Of a stretch of 64,000 nucleotides of DNA, positions 51,024-60,293 are shown piece by piece; position 1 is the stretch's first letter; each line of letters begins with the position of its first letter. The stretch covers positions 186,001 through 250,000 of the forward strand of contig CBDCVG010000093.1 in assembly GCA_965222765.1 (NCBI GenBank). Direction: 5' to 3'. The position numbers and the translations under genes were made by a program. Source of the DNA: Caldora sp965222765. GTDB lineage: Bacteria > Cyanobacteriota > Cyanobacteriia > Cyanobacteriales > Coleofasciculaceae. A model generated the notes under the pieces. The model was not told where the DNA came from, made no database searches, and saw only the letters and a list, made by a program, of their open reading frames with translations.

Positions 51024-53921
51024 TTAAAGAAATCGGGGATCTGAAGAACTCACGATGCAAGTTCTTGGTATAAAAGAAGTAGCTTCGCTGTGCTGAGCTT
51101 CACAAACCGTTGTTAAAGCTGGTTGGCTCACGGGAATTGTAATCCGAAACTCTGTACCTTTTCCAGGGGAAGAAATACACTCCAGTTTGCCTTGATGTTT
51201 GTCTACAACAATTTTGTAGCTGATGGATAGTCCCAAACCTGTGCCTTTACCTACAGGTTTAGTGGTGAAAAAGGGGTCAAATAATCGTTCTTGTACCTTC
51301 TTACTTATCCCTGGACCATTATCTTGAATGGAGACAGTGATAAAATTCGTGGTGTCAGCTTCAGTACAAATGGTAATTTGATTAGGGTGAGTTTCCCTCT
51401 TCTGTGAGGGACACGAAGCATGGTAACTTTCCAGAACATCGATCGCATTGCAGAGAATATTCAAAAATACCTGGTTGAGTTGTCCAGCGTAACATTCTAC
51501 TAAAGGCAAATCCCCATATTCTTTAATGATCTCAATACCAGGGTGTTCAGCTTTAGCTTTGAGCTGATTTTGCAAAATCAACAAAGTGCTATCAATTCCC
51601 TCATGGATATCGACTGATTTCATCTGTGCTTCATCGAGTCGGGAAAAATTGCGCAAACTTTGGACAATTACCTTAATCCGGTTGCTTCCCATTGCCATTG
51701 AAGACATTAATTTCGGCAAATCCTCTTGCACAAAGTCGACTTCTATAGCCTGACTGAGTTCTGCAATTTCAGCAACTGGCTGGGGATAATGCTTTTGGTA
51801 AAGAGTTAGAAGCTTGAGGAGGCTTTCTGTGTATTGTTGAGCATAGTTGATATTACCGGAAATAAAGTTAATCGGATTATTGATTTCGTGAGCAACTCCA
51901 GCCACTAACAGTCCCAAACTCGACATTTTTTCAGTTTGAATTAATTGAGTTTGGGTTTCTTTGAGCTCTTGCAGAGCTTTCTTGGTTTGCAGAGCTTGAG
52001 CATTAGCAACAGCCGCAGCTATACAAGTTTCTTCGTATAGTTTGGCATGATCGATCGCGATCGCTAATTGCTCTGCCATATCACTGAGCAGTTCGACTTC
52101 CTCATCTTGCCAATGGCGTTTGGCGTAGTTGTGTTCACAAACAATCACCCCTACTTGTCCAGAATTGGGGTGAATTGTAATTGCCAGTAGGGATTTTAAT
52201 CCCTTCAATTGAAGGAAATCTCTAATTTCAGGATTAATAATTGAATCTGTAGCAATATCGTCAATGCAGAGCAGCTGTTTCTCTAGCAGTATCTTCCCCA
52301 GAACTTCAATAGTTGGTGTTTGAGGCTGGAGACAAGCCGAGCAAATAGAGTCTAATTCACAAATCTGGCGAGTTGGTTCAAATCTCGGTGGCTCTACATC
52401 ATTGCGACACCAAAAAAACTGACAGCAATCAACATGGAGTAGGTGGCGGATTTCATTGATTGCTGTTTTGAGAATTGTGTTAAAGTCCAGGGAATTGCCG
52501 ATTTGACTCGCCAAGCGACGTTTGAGTAGTCTTTTTCGTTGTGCTAGCTTGAGTAATTCCTTATCAAGGGAATTAGAGGCTGAGGCTGCCGAAGGAGCTA
52601 CTAATTTTGCTACTTTGCTCTGCTGCTCTGTGTGTACTAGCGACGATGCCAACAGTGCTGTTACTGCCTCAACCTCTAAAGAACCACAAAACAAGTACCC
52701 TTGAGCCTTGTCACATTGCAGCCGTTTTAATTGCTCTAGTTGTATCTCAGTTTCCACCCCCTCCGCTAGCACCTCCAAACCAAGATTATGAGCTAAATTG
52801 ATCATGGTGGAGACGATGGAATCTTCCTGAGTATCTTCTCCCATTTGCTCGCTCAAAGAGCGGTTAATCTTTAAAGTATTCAGCGGCAAGTAAGCTAAGC
52901 GGGGAAAGCAGGAGTAATTTTTATCAAAATTATCAATAGATATACTAATTCCCCGATTACTCAACTCCAAGAGAATTTCCACCATCTCTTCTGGAGTATC
53001 CATCAGAGTGTTTCCAGTAATCTCCAGATTTAAACTACTACCCTGCAAGCCTGTTTCTTGAAGCACCTTCTCAATTTGCTCAATCAATCCAGGGGACCAA
53101 AATTGTTGAACAGACAGATGCACACTCATTGTCAAAGGAGCTGAGGCGGGAAATGCTAAGTGCCAGAGCCGCAACTGGAATGCAGCAACTGAGAGAATAT
53201 ACTGTTCTAGGGGCAGAATCAGTCCTGTTGCTTGAGCTAAGGGGATAAACTCGGTAGGAAACATTAGTCCCCTTGTGGGATGTTGCCAACGTACTAGTGC
53301 TTCTAATCCCTGAATTTTGTCCGTTCTTAGATCAAAAATGGGCTGGTAATGTACCACCAAATCTTGGCAGTTCTCTACTGCTTGTCTCAGCTCATTTTCT
53401 AGCTGCATGGGCAAGCTTTTTGACTGTAACTCCTTAAGATGTTGGAGAAACCTTGTTCGGTTTGACCAACCTGTTAAACTATCATGGGAAGCTTGGTGTT
53501 GCAGTTTTTCTTCTAATTGTTTGCGTCCGCTAATGTCGATTAAACTGCCAACATAACCAGTTATAGCTCCAGTAGTATCTTTTTCTGCTACCGCCTTAGC
53601 CAAAACCCAAGTAGTAGTCCCATCAGGAAACAGCACACGATATTCAATGGATTTGTTACCGTAGGATCTTTGAGGTAAGGGCAAATTTTTTTCAGTGTTA
53701 TGATCATACCATTCCCTAAAAACTCGCTCTTGGTCATCGGGATGAATAGTTTGCAGCCAACCTTCTCCTAGAGCTTCTGACGAGATTAATCTCGCTATGT
53801 CGCACCAATGCTGGTTAACTTCCAAGAACTGTCCCTCCGCATCGGCGCGGAATAAACCAATCGGAGATAAATTGGCTAGGGTTTGAAACTGATGTTTATT
53901 TTCACGCACTGCCACTTCCAA
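51024..53921 (-). CDS. PAS - (GGDEF stub) - degenerate EAL - GAF - histidine kinase fusion
   Basis: 965 residues. Order: PAS with PAC (~1-140); a ~20-residue GGDEF stub (HDSLTGWSNRTRFLQHLKEL); an EAL domain (~170-430); GAF (~470-640, LHVDCCQFFWCRND); HisKA with the phospho-His in GVAHEINNPINF (~678); HATPase (DNGPGISKKVQERLFDPFFT, GKGTGLGLSIS). In EAL, the EAL motif (LEALVRWQHP) and EGVET are kept, but the metal-binding DDFG is DNFD and KIDRSF is KINRSL, so c-di-GMP hydrolysis is probably lost and the domain may sense c-di-GMP. The TTG start is forced by an upstream stop; the protein may be N-terminally truncated. No response regulator is adjacent. Confidence 0.88.
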   Translation of the reverse strand: MEVAVRENKHQFQTLANLSPIGLFRADAEGQFLEVNQHWCDIARLISSEALGEGWLQTIHPDDQERVFREWYDHNTEKNLPLPQRSYGNKSIEYRVLFPDGTTTWVLAKAVAEKDTTGAITGYVGSLIDISGRKQLEEKLQHQASHDSLTGWSNRTRFLQHLKELQSKSLPMQLENELRQAVENCQDLVVHYQPIFDLRTDKIQGLEALVRWQHPTRGLMFPTEFIPLAQATGLILPLEQYILSVAAFQLRLWHLAFPASAPLTMSVHLSVQQFWSPGLIEQIEKVLQETGLQGSSLNLEITGNTLMDTPEEMVEILLELSNRGISISIDNFDKNYSCFPRLAYLPLNTLKINRSLSEQMGEDTQEDSIVSTMINLAHNLGLEVLAEGVETEIQLEQLKRLQCDKAQGYLFCGSLEVEAVTALLASSLVHTEQQSKVAKLVAPSAASASNSLDKELLKLAQRKRLLKRRLASQIGNSLDFNTILKTAINEIRHLLHVDCCQFFWCRNDVEPPRFEPTRQICELDSICSACLQPQTPTIEVLGKILLEKQLLCIDDIATDSIINPEIRDFLQLKGLKSLLAITIHPNSGQVGVIVCEHNYAKRHWQDEEVELLSDMAEQLAIAIDHAKLYEETCIAAAVANAQALQTKKALQELKETQTQLIQTEKMSSLGLLVAGVAHEINNPINFISGNINYAQQYTESLLKLLTLYQKHYPQPVAEIAELSQAIEVDFVQEDLPKLMSSMAMGSNRIKVIVQSLRNFSRLDEAQMKSVDIHEGIDSTLLILQNQLKAKAEHPGIEIIKEYGDLPLVECYAGQLNQVFLNILCNAIDVLESYHASCPSQKRETHPNQITICTEADTTNFITVSIQDNGPGISKKVQERLFDPFFTTKPVGKGTGLGLSISYKIVVDKHQGKLECISSPGKGTEFRITIPVSQPALTTVCEAQHSEATSFIPRTCIVSSSDPRFL

Positions 53922-54290
53922 TTTGGATCTTAGGTAATATATTCACAAATTTTCGCAGTTTTTCCCGATTCTTCCCATATTTATCATTGTTTCTTGAGTT
54001 TTATTTATTAAAGGTTAACTTCATTTAAAGTAAGTATATATTTACGATTAAATTTGCCTTAATAATTGGTAAAATAAAATAGAAAGCAGAAAAAATAATC
54101 GGTATTTTGGTATTTTTTAAGAAGAGTGGAGTAACTTTTGATACATAGGCTGTAGTAATCAGATTAATGAGCATCTGACGACGCAGGGAGCAGGGAGCAG
54201 GATAAAACTCCACATCGAAAAAGAGAAGCAAAAACTAGTTATATTAAGGGATTCAGACCAAAATCAATAGTTGGGTGAATCTTACTCGAT
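53922..54290. other. 369-bp intergenic region
   Basis: AT-rich, between divergent genes. A GGGAGCA array (~54187-54200) is the only repeat. It must contain the promoter of modA. No molybdate-operator palindrome was recognised. Confidence 0.5.
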
Positions 54291-55103
54291 ATGAAAAAGA
54301 ACAAAATTATTGTATATTTATGTTGTTTTGCCTTCTCATTGATAGGAACTATTGGCTGTAGTCAAATTACTAATAATCAACTAAGCACCTCAAGCAGTGC
54401 TGCTGTAAAAATAGAGTTAACTGTATCAGCAGCAGCTAGTCTTAAAGAGACAATGGAAGCAATTAAACCGCTTTATCTTGAGGAAAAAAACAATGTGGTG
54501 ATTACCTACAACTTTGCTTCTTCCGGCTCTCTTCAGCAACAAATTGAGCAAGGTGCACCTGTTGATATTTTTATTTCTGCTGCTGCCAAACAAATGGATG
54601 CTTTGCAGAAAAAAGGTTTATTGCTTGATGAAACTCGTCAAGATTTACTGAAAAATCAAATAGTGCTAGTCGTCCCTCAAGATAACACGACAATTAACAG
54701 CTTTCAAGACTTAACAGACAATAATTATAAAAAAATTGCTCTGGGAGAACCTCAGAGTGTGCCAGCAGGAAAATATGCACAAGAAGTGTTGACATCTCTG
54801 GGAATTATTGAGTCAGTTCAACCTAAGGTAGTTTACGGCAAAGATGTCCGTCAAGTCTTGAGTTATGTGGCAACAGGAAATACTGATGCTGGAATTGTTT
54901 ACCGAACTGATGCTGAAATTTCAGCACCGGTAAAAATTGTGGACACTGCGTCTGAAGCTTCCCATTCTCGAGTAGTTTATCCTATTGCTGTTGTTAAAGA
55001 TAGTAATCAGCCTGAAGCAGCCAAAGAAGTGGTACAATTTCTCACCAATGATCAAGTAGCAGCTGTATTTAAGCAGTATGGGTTTATCCCAAATCTGGAT
55101 TAA
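54291..55103 (+). CDS. modA: Molybdate-binding lipoprotein ModA
   Basis: 270 residues. The lipoprotein signal ends at IGTIGC (lipid-anchored Cys23). Binding-site motifs are VSAAASLKETMEAI, YNFASSGSLQQQIEQGAPVD, IFISAA and LGEPQSVPAGKYAQEVL; DAGIVYRTDA near the end is also typical. It captures molybdate or tungstate in the periplasm for a ModB-ModC transporter, which is not in the window, so this gene is an orphan. Confidence 0.92.
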   Translation: MKKNKIIVYLCCFAFSLIGTIGCSQITNNQLSTSSSAAVKIELTVSAAASLKETMEAIKPLYLEEKNNVVITYNFASSGSLQQQIEQGAPVDIFISAAAKQMDALQKKGLLLDETRQDLLKNQIVLVVPQDNTTINSFQDLTDNNYKKIALGEPQSVPAGKYAQEVLTSLGIIESVQPKVVYGKDVRQVLSYVATGNTDAGIVYRTDAEISAPVKIVDTASEASHSRVVYPIAVVKDSNQPEAAKEVVQFLTNDQVAAVFKQYGFIPNLD

Positions 55104-55324
55104 CAACCCCTCGATTAGCTCCCAGATTTTTTCCATTGTGTTTCGGACATTACTTATAGAAAGTTGTATCTTGGAGAATAGAGCCTCCAAGTAGTGCATA
55201 GCTGGCCGATTGCCAATTATGCATCCTATTTTTGTGGAGATGGATGGGAAACTTGTAGATTCTGCATCTAGTCATTGGGAGGGAGGTTATTGATTGCTAG
55301 TTAAATGGCGGTAAAATCTGACGT

Positions 55325-57169
55325 ATGAAGTTTGAGTCTAACTTGTGCGGTGGCATGGCATCTCAGCCTGCTCAAGATGAGAAACAACATGGTAACTCGG
55401 GTAGTTTAACCAAGAATAGCCAACTCTTTCGTCACTACCGCTGCGCTATCGGACAGGGTACTCTGGGTGTAATCTTCACTGCTCTGTGCTACTTCGCCCC
55501 ACCAGCATCAGCAGCAGAACATCTAATCTTACGTTTGGGACCATTGGAAAGAGCAGTTGCGATCGCAGATTTAGAAGAGTTTGCTGAGACTGGGGAGTTG
55601 TCATCAGTACTCAAACCCTACAGTAAACTACTGACGCCACAGGTACAACAGGTTCTTACCAGACAACTGCACATTAACCCCAACTTGACTGAGAAATTTA
55701 TTAATGATCTACTCAGTTCAGCTGATAGTCCACAAATACTCGAAAAAATTGGTTCGGCGCTTCCTGATAGTAGCTTAGAAGAACTCAAGGAAGCGTTATT
55801 CTTAGCAGGAAGGGAAAGTGAGGGACTCAGCATAGTGGGTTTTTTACAAGCTTATCCCCAACAGAATGTTACTGTAAATGCCAGTTCTGCGATCGCGATC
55901 GCTCTTCAGCTCAATGCCTCCCAGTTGCAGAGCAAAGCGATTGGTCCGATACTAGAGCAGGAACTGAGTATTGAAGATCAAGGGGAGTTTCGTTCTAGCT
56001 TTGACCCTACTGCTGGTGGTTCCCAATACGTGTGGGAGCGAACATTGAGGTTACGAGATCAAAAACGGGAACGTAGTATAATTGTAGACCTCTACTGGGC
56101 ACGGAAGTCCCAAGGTCCGTTGGTAATCCTTTCTCACGGCTTTGCTTCTGATCGTAAATTCTTAACTTACCTAGCTCGTCATTTAGCTTCCCACGGTATC
56201 ACCGTTGCTGCTATAGAGCATCCCGGCAGCAACTATACTTGGATTGATCAAGCTTCTCTGGGTAAGGAACCTGGGGATTTATTACCAGCCTCAGAGTTTA
56301 TTGAGCGTCCTCAGGACGTCAGCTTTGTACTAGATAGATTAACAAGAATCAATCGCAGATATGGTTCCCTACAAGGTAAATTTAATACTCAACAAGTCAG
56401 CGTTATTGGTCACTCTCTAGGAGGTTACACTGCCTTAGCCTTGGCTGGAGGAGAATTGGACTTAGAGACATTACGGCAGTTTTGTAAAAATCGTAGTCCC
56501 TTCATCCAGTCACCAGCAGATTGGTTTCAATGTGCAGCTGCTAGTTTGCCTGACGGTAGGGTAGAGTTGCAGGATAAGCGGGTAGTTCAGGTAATTGCTT
56601 TCAACACAGTGACAGGACACTTGTTTGGCAAAGATGGTTTAGCTCAAGTGACTACCCCAACCTTAATTTTGACTGGTACAGAAGATATCATCACACCATC
56701 CCTCAACCATCAGCTGCGAGCTTTTGCTCACTTAGGTGGTTCTAAGTATCTAGTTTCTGCCATCGGTGGTACTCATTTGAGTGTAACTGATCAAGGTAAC
56801 CTCAATGATGCCCTAGCTCGCAGTACTCTCGTCAAAGAACAAATTGGTAAGGAAGCCGAACCCCTAAGAAAACTAGTAAGAGGTGTCAGTTTAGCTTTTA
56901 TTAAACAACTAACTCCAGAAGCCGAAATTTATCAACCCTTTTTAACTCCTGCTTACACTCAATCTCTATCCAACTCAACCATTACCCTACGTCTGCATAC
57001 AAAATTACCAACAACTCTCAACGCCTGGTTAGAGATTTCACCTATTGAGAATCAGCCAATGGCAATTCGTCTACCTCAGGGGAAAAACTTTTCTTTGAAT
57101 GCTATTAAATCCTATCTATCTAACTCATTAAATCGTTGTCGGGAGTGGATTATTGCTTTAGGGAATTGA
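55325..57169 (+). CDS. DUF1400 alpha/beta-hydrolase, exported
   Basis: 614 residues. An internal signal-like segment (GVIFTALCYFAPPASAAEH, ~50-68) precedes the cyanobacterial DUF1400 helical domain (~65-195, LILRLGPLERAVAIADLEEF). Next an alpha/beta-hydrolase (~250-530): the oxyanion-region LVILSHGFASDR, nucleophile elbow GHSLGG, acid LTGTEDIITPS, His in GGTHLSVTD. The hydrolase resembles platelet-activating-factor-acetylhydrolase/dienelactone hydrolase enzymes. Probably a periplasmic esterase or lipase; the substrate is unknown. It starts 221 bp after modA and is likely a separate unit. Confidence 0.88.
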   Translation: MKFESNLCGGMASQPAQDEKQHGNSGSLTKNSQLFRHYRCAIGQGTLGVIFTALCYFAPPASAAEHLILRLGPLERAVAIADLEEFAETGELSSVLKPYSKLLTPQVQQVLTRQLHINPNLTEKFINDLLSSADSPQILEKIGSALPDSSLEELKEALFLAGRESEGLSIVGFLQAYPQQNVTVNASSAIAIALQLNASQLQSKAIGPILEQELSIEDQGEFRSSFDPTAGGSQYVWERTLRLRDQKRERSIIVDLYWARKSQGPLVILSHGFASDRKFLTYLARHLASHGITVAAIEHPGSNYTWIDQASLGKEPGDLLPASEFIERPQDVSFVLDRLTRINRRYGSLQGKFNTQQVSVIGHSLGGYTALALAGGELDLETLRQFCKNRSPFIQSPADWFQCAAASLPDGRVELQDKRVVQVIAFNTVTGHLFGKDGLAQVTTPTLILTGTEDIITPSLNHQLRAFAHLGGSKYLVSAIGGTHLSVTDQGNLNDALARSTLVKEQIGKEAEPLRKLVRGVSLAFIKQLTPEAEIYQPFLTPAYTQSLSNSTITLRLHTKLPTTLNAWLEISPIENQPMAIRLPQGKNFSLNAIKSYLSNSLNRCREWIIALGN

Positions 57170-57487
57170 ATTGTCATTGTCACAATCACTGAAATTGAGC
57201 AGCAGGTTTTGGATGATGAAACCCTAATCAGTTATCTAATTTCAATTACTTAGAAAGTTGTGATTTTTGATTATTCCAAGACATAGCTTACCACTAAAAT
57301 GAGCTTGAAGTCTTTGGACTACGCCAATGGCACTTTTTATGTTGATTTCTAAAGCTTGCTGTCAACCTGCCTTTTCATCAATGTAAACTCGGAAAGTTGG
57401 AGTTTTTGAGTGTTCAGTGAACAAGTAGAAAAACATGGGAAGTTTACACAACTATCCTCAAACAGATGTCTTATATAGATAAGCACT
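57170..57487. other. 318-bp intergenic region
   Basis: No gene seen. It contains the promoter of the CDF transporter. No Zur- or ArsR-type operator was recognised. Confidence 0.4.
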
Positions 57488-58516
57488 ATGACGCAACTGC
57501 CTACGTCTATCCCAACTAATGATGTATCTCAACTCACTAGACCAGAGAGGGAACCTCACCACCATCACCACCATCATGGTGATGATGGTCATACCCACAC
57601 CCACGGAGTCATTGATCCAGAAATCGCTAGCTCTGAGCGAGGCATCTGGGCTGTTAAATGGTCATTGGTGGGATTGCTGCTCACTGCGATTTTGCAGGCA
57701 GTGGTATTCTGGCTTTCTGGTAGTGTTGCTCTGTTGGCAGAACTGATTCACAACGTCGGGGATGCCATGACGGCTGTGCCTTTGGGTGTGGCATTTCTCG
57801 TTTCTCGGCGCAAGCCAACACCAAGATTTTCCTATGGCTTTGCTCGCTTGGAAGACTTGGCAGGGGTGATGATTGTAGCAATTGTGCTGCTGAGTGCTGC
57901 AATTACCGCTTATGAGTCTGTAGAGCGATTTTACCATCCTCAGCCTCTGCATCATTTGGGAGCATTAGCGATCGCAGCGATTGTTGGTTTTATTGGTAAT
58001 GAAGTAGTGGCTGTGTTCCGCATTGGAGTTGGGCGGGAAATCAATAGTGCGGCTCTGATTGCTGATGGTTATCACGCCATGGCTGATGGCTTAGTTAGTC
58101 TGGCAGTATTGCTCAGCGCTCTAGGTGTGGCATTGGGCTATCCTTGGGCAGATCCAGTGATGGGCTTAGTAATCACAGCCGTATTGCTCAAAATTGTTTG
58201 GGAGTCAGGACAGACGGTTTTTAGTCGCCTCCTGGATGGGGTGGAACCAGAGGTACTCGAATCGGTTCACCATGCAATTCATCATGTGCCGGAAGTAGAA
58301 GCATCAGCGATCGCTAATTTGCGAACCCGGTGGCTAGGGCATCGGCTCCATATCGAAATGGACATTACTTTACCATCCACCCTATCTCTTCAGGAAGCTC
58401 AAGGGATTACCGATACTGTCGAAGAGCAAATGAAAGAACATTTGCCTTATTTAGGCTTGATTGTGGTTCGAGCTGTATCTGTGCCCCCTAAATCCCCCAA
58501 CTTTGGGGGACTTTGA
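57488..58516 (+). CDS. Cation diffusion facilitator with His-rich N-terminus
   Basis: 342 residues, six transmembrane segments. Metal-binding residues are in TM2 (ELIHNVGDAMTAVP, HxxxD) and TM5 (GYHAMADGLVSL, HxxxD), a pattern of zinc-transporting CDFs. The N-terminus carries seven consecutive His plus DDGHTHTHG, probably a metal chaperone-like buffer. A cytosolic ferredoxin-like C-domain follows (~245-330, HIEMDITLPSTLSLQEA). It exports Zn2+ or similar ions. The last residues (PPKSPNFGGL) are encoded by an interspersed palindromic repeat, so the C-terminus may be altered. Confidence 0.9.
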   Translation: MTQLPTSIPTNDVSQLTRPEREPHHHHHHHGDDGHTHTHGVIDPEIASSERGIWAVKWSLVGLLLTAILQAVVFWLSGSVALLAELIHNVGDAMTAVPLGVAFLVSRRKPTPRFSYGFARLEDLAGVMIVAIVLLSAAITAYESVERFYHPQPLHHLGALAIAAIVGFIGNEVVAVFRIGVGREINSAALIADGYHAMADGLVSLAVLLSALGVALGYPWADPVMGLVITAVLLKIVWESGQTVFSRLLDGVEPEVLESVHHAIHHVPEVEASAIANLRTRWLGHRLHIEMDITLPSTLSLQEAQGITDTVEEQMKEHLPYLGLIVVRAVSVPPKSPNFGGL

Positions 58517-58524
58517 GAGTTGGG

Positions 58525-58712
58525 AAAGCCCCCTAAATCCCCATCTGTCAAATAGCGAAGCATCCGCGAATTCTCCCAGAATTGATACCGGTGGCGAATT
58601 TAACATTTGCAAATATTGGTGACGAGACAAAGGTTTTTCAAGCCCCCCAGCTCCCAATTTTGGGGGAGCCCAGATTCAAAGTCCCCCAGAATTGGGGGAT
58701 TTAGGGGGCTTT
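58525..58712. repeat. 188-bp inverted-repeat element (CCCCCTAAATCCCC ends)
   Basis: Perfect 18-bp terminal inverted repeats, AAAGCCCCCTAAATCCCC at 58525-58542 and its reverse complement at 58695-58712. Further CCCCC/GGGGG palindromes are nested inside and on the left flank (58487-58512). It occupies most of the gap between the CDF and the next gene. Confidence 0.75.
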
Positions 58713-58817
58713 GGTGCAACTGGGATATATTACGAAATATTTCGCCAGCGTATCAGAATTGGGGGGCAACATCAGTAATGCCCACAAAAAATCATTTAGG
58801 ACTGTAATCAAAACGCT

Positions 58818-59354
58818 ATGCAGGAAACAGTAACAACACTGATTAATAACCAAACTTTACCATCTCAAATCCCAGTCGAGCCACCCTCTCAACCAAAGCC
58901 ATTCCTGCATATCTTGCGGGAACCATTGCTGCATTTCTTGGTTTTGGGTGCTCTACTGTTTGGGCTGTATTTTTGGGTGGGTAGTCCTTCAATGACATCT
59001 ACTTCCGCCAAACAAATTGACATATCTGCCCCTGTAATTGAGTCTTTGAAAGCAACCTGGCAGTTGCAGTGGGGACGAGAGGCAACTCCCCAACAGTTGG
59101 AAAAATTAGTAGATAACTACATCCACGATGAAGTCTTGTATCAGGAAGCCCTAGCCTTGGGCTTAGATGATAAGGACATCATTGTCAGACGACGGCTGGT
59201 TCAAAAGATGCAGTTTCTGATCGAAGATGTGGCAGGTATCCAGGAACCATCGGATGAAGAGTTGCAAAGTTATTTAGATGGTCATGCCGATCGCTATACG
59301 GTTTCTATTGATGAGGATGCCCTAAATCAAGCATTTCAGGAGGGGGGTGCATGA
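58818..59354 (+). pseudogene. Membrane-anchored parvulin-type peptidyl-prolyl isomerase, catalytic domain lost
   Basis: 178 residues remain. LREPLLHFLVLGALLFGLYF is the membrane anchor typical of a PpiC/SurA-like family; the chaperone region follows with QLEKLVDNYIHDEVLYQEAL ALGLDDKD and VRRRLVQKMQFL. At DGHADRYTV, where the isomerase domain should begin, the frame runs into SIDEDALNQAFQEGGA and stops. The PPIase domain (~100 residues) is absent. It is 64 bp past the repeat element. Confidence 0.75.
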
Positions 59355-59530
59355 ACCATTGGTGTCAACTTAACTCGCTTTGTCGAACTATTTTTGACCT
59401 AACCCCCCAGCCCCCTTCCCACCCCCCTCTGTCCCCCTGACAAGGGTAGGTTTTTTACATTAATCGTATAATGAGGTAAGACAAGGGAGACAAGGGGGGA
59501 AAGTGGACAAGGGAGAAGAAGAAAGAAGAA
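59355..59530. other. Repeat-derived spacer
   Basis: A C-rich tract (AACCCCCCAGCCCCC) followed by AGGGTAGGTTTTTTACAT and a purine-rich run, part of which recurs in inverted form at 60060-60135 (ATGTAAAAAACCTACCCTTGT). The inverted pair, about 660 bp apart, encloses the decayed genes at 59540-60044. Confidence 0.55.
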
Positions 59531-59539
59531 GCATTTTTT

Positions 59540-59833
59540 TCTCATGAAGATCTCATCATCTATCAAAAAGCATTTGATGCAGCTATGACTATCTTTGAAT
59601 TATCAAAGCAATTTCCTGCCGAGGAAAAATACTCTCTGACTGACCAAATTCGTCGTTCGTCTCGCTCCGTTTGCGCGAACTTTGCCGAGGCGTGGCGAAA
59701 AAGAAGGTATAAAGGAGATATTAAAAGTGATGGTTGGCAGTGGCATAAAACCAGATTAAGAGAGCCAGCTAGAGCGGAAAGAATCTGGTTAGCTATGGCA
59801 GTAGCTACTCTCACCGACTGTAACAATTGGTAG
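59540..59833 (+). pseudogene. Four-helix-bundle (23S rRNA IVP-like) protein, degraded
   Basis: From ~59540 the frame gives EDLIIYQKAFDAAMTIFELS KQFPAEEKYSLTDQIRRSSR SVCANFAEAWRKRRYK, clearly the four-helix-bundle family (Y.KA.., LT.QIRRSS.SV..N.AE). No proper start exists upstream of 59585 and the second half (GDIKSDGWQWHKTRLREPAR) no longer matches the family, so point changes or frameshifts have ruined it. Function in the family is unclear. Confidence 0.6.
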
Positions 59834-60044
59834 TGATAAACAGCGACATTTATCCAACCTGTTCAAAGACCAAGTAATTGCCGAAAACTTTGAAAATCAG
59901 CAACTTGAATTGAAGCCAACCAATCGAACTATATCTTGTTTTTTACAAGGACTAATTAATATTATTGCCGATTTACTTTGCGGTAAAGGTATTTCCTTAA
60001 ATGGTTTATTTCCCCAATCATCTTTTGTCGTGAATACTTCCTAA
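59805..60044 (+). other. Open coding-like fragment, start missing
   Basis: A 79-codon frame without a start reads TVTIGSDKQRHLSNLFKDQV, IAENFENQQLELKPTNRTIS, CFLQGLINIIADLLCGKGIS, LNGLFPQSSFVVNTS. The composition looks like a real C-terminal segment, but I do not recognise it. It overlaps the end of the four-helix-bundle remnant in another frame and is probably debris of a deleted gene. Confidence 0.35.
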
Positions 60045-60293
60045 TATACATTCATCTTCTTTCTTCCTTGTCTACTTTCCCTCCTTGTCCTCCTTGTCTG
60101 ACCTCCACTAACGTCTTATGTAAAAAACCTACCCTTGTGAGGGGCAGGAGGCAGGAGGCAGGAGGCTCAAAGGAAAACTGACTTGTTTCTCATCTTCTTT
60201 TTCGGCGATTCAATCAATTCTTAATTCTTAATTCTTAATTCTTAATTCGCCGTCAGGCCCTCATTACTTCAAAACGCTTCCCAGTAGACTTAT
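60045..60293. repeat. Heptamer and dispersed repeats
   Basis: GGCAGGA array at 60144-60165, an (AATTCTT)n array at ~60217-60248, then 60250-60303, about 80 percent identical to 26948-27002 and ending in a CAGCAAACCCT MITE-like terminus that overlaps the end of the cyclase gene. Confidence 0.75.

Noticed and set aside
54025..54231. 68-codon minus-strand gene before modA
   Set aside because: AT-rich frame in a promoter region without a ribosome-binding site or conserved features.
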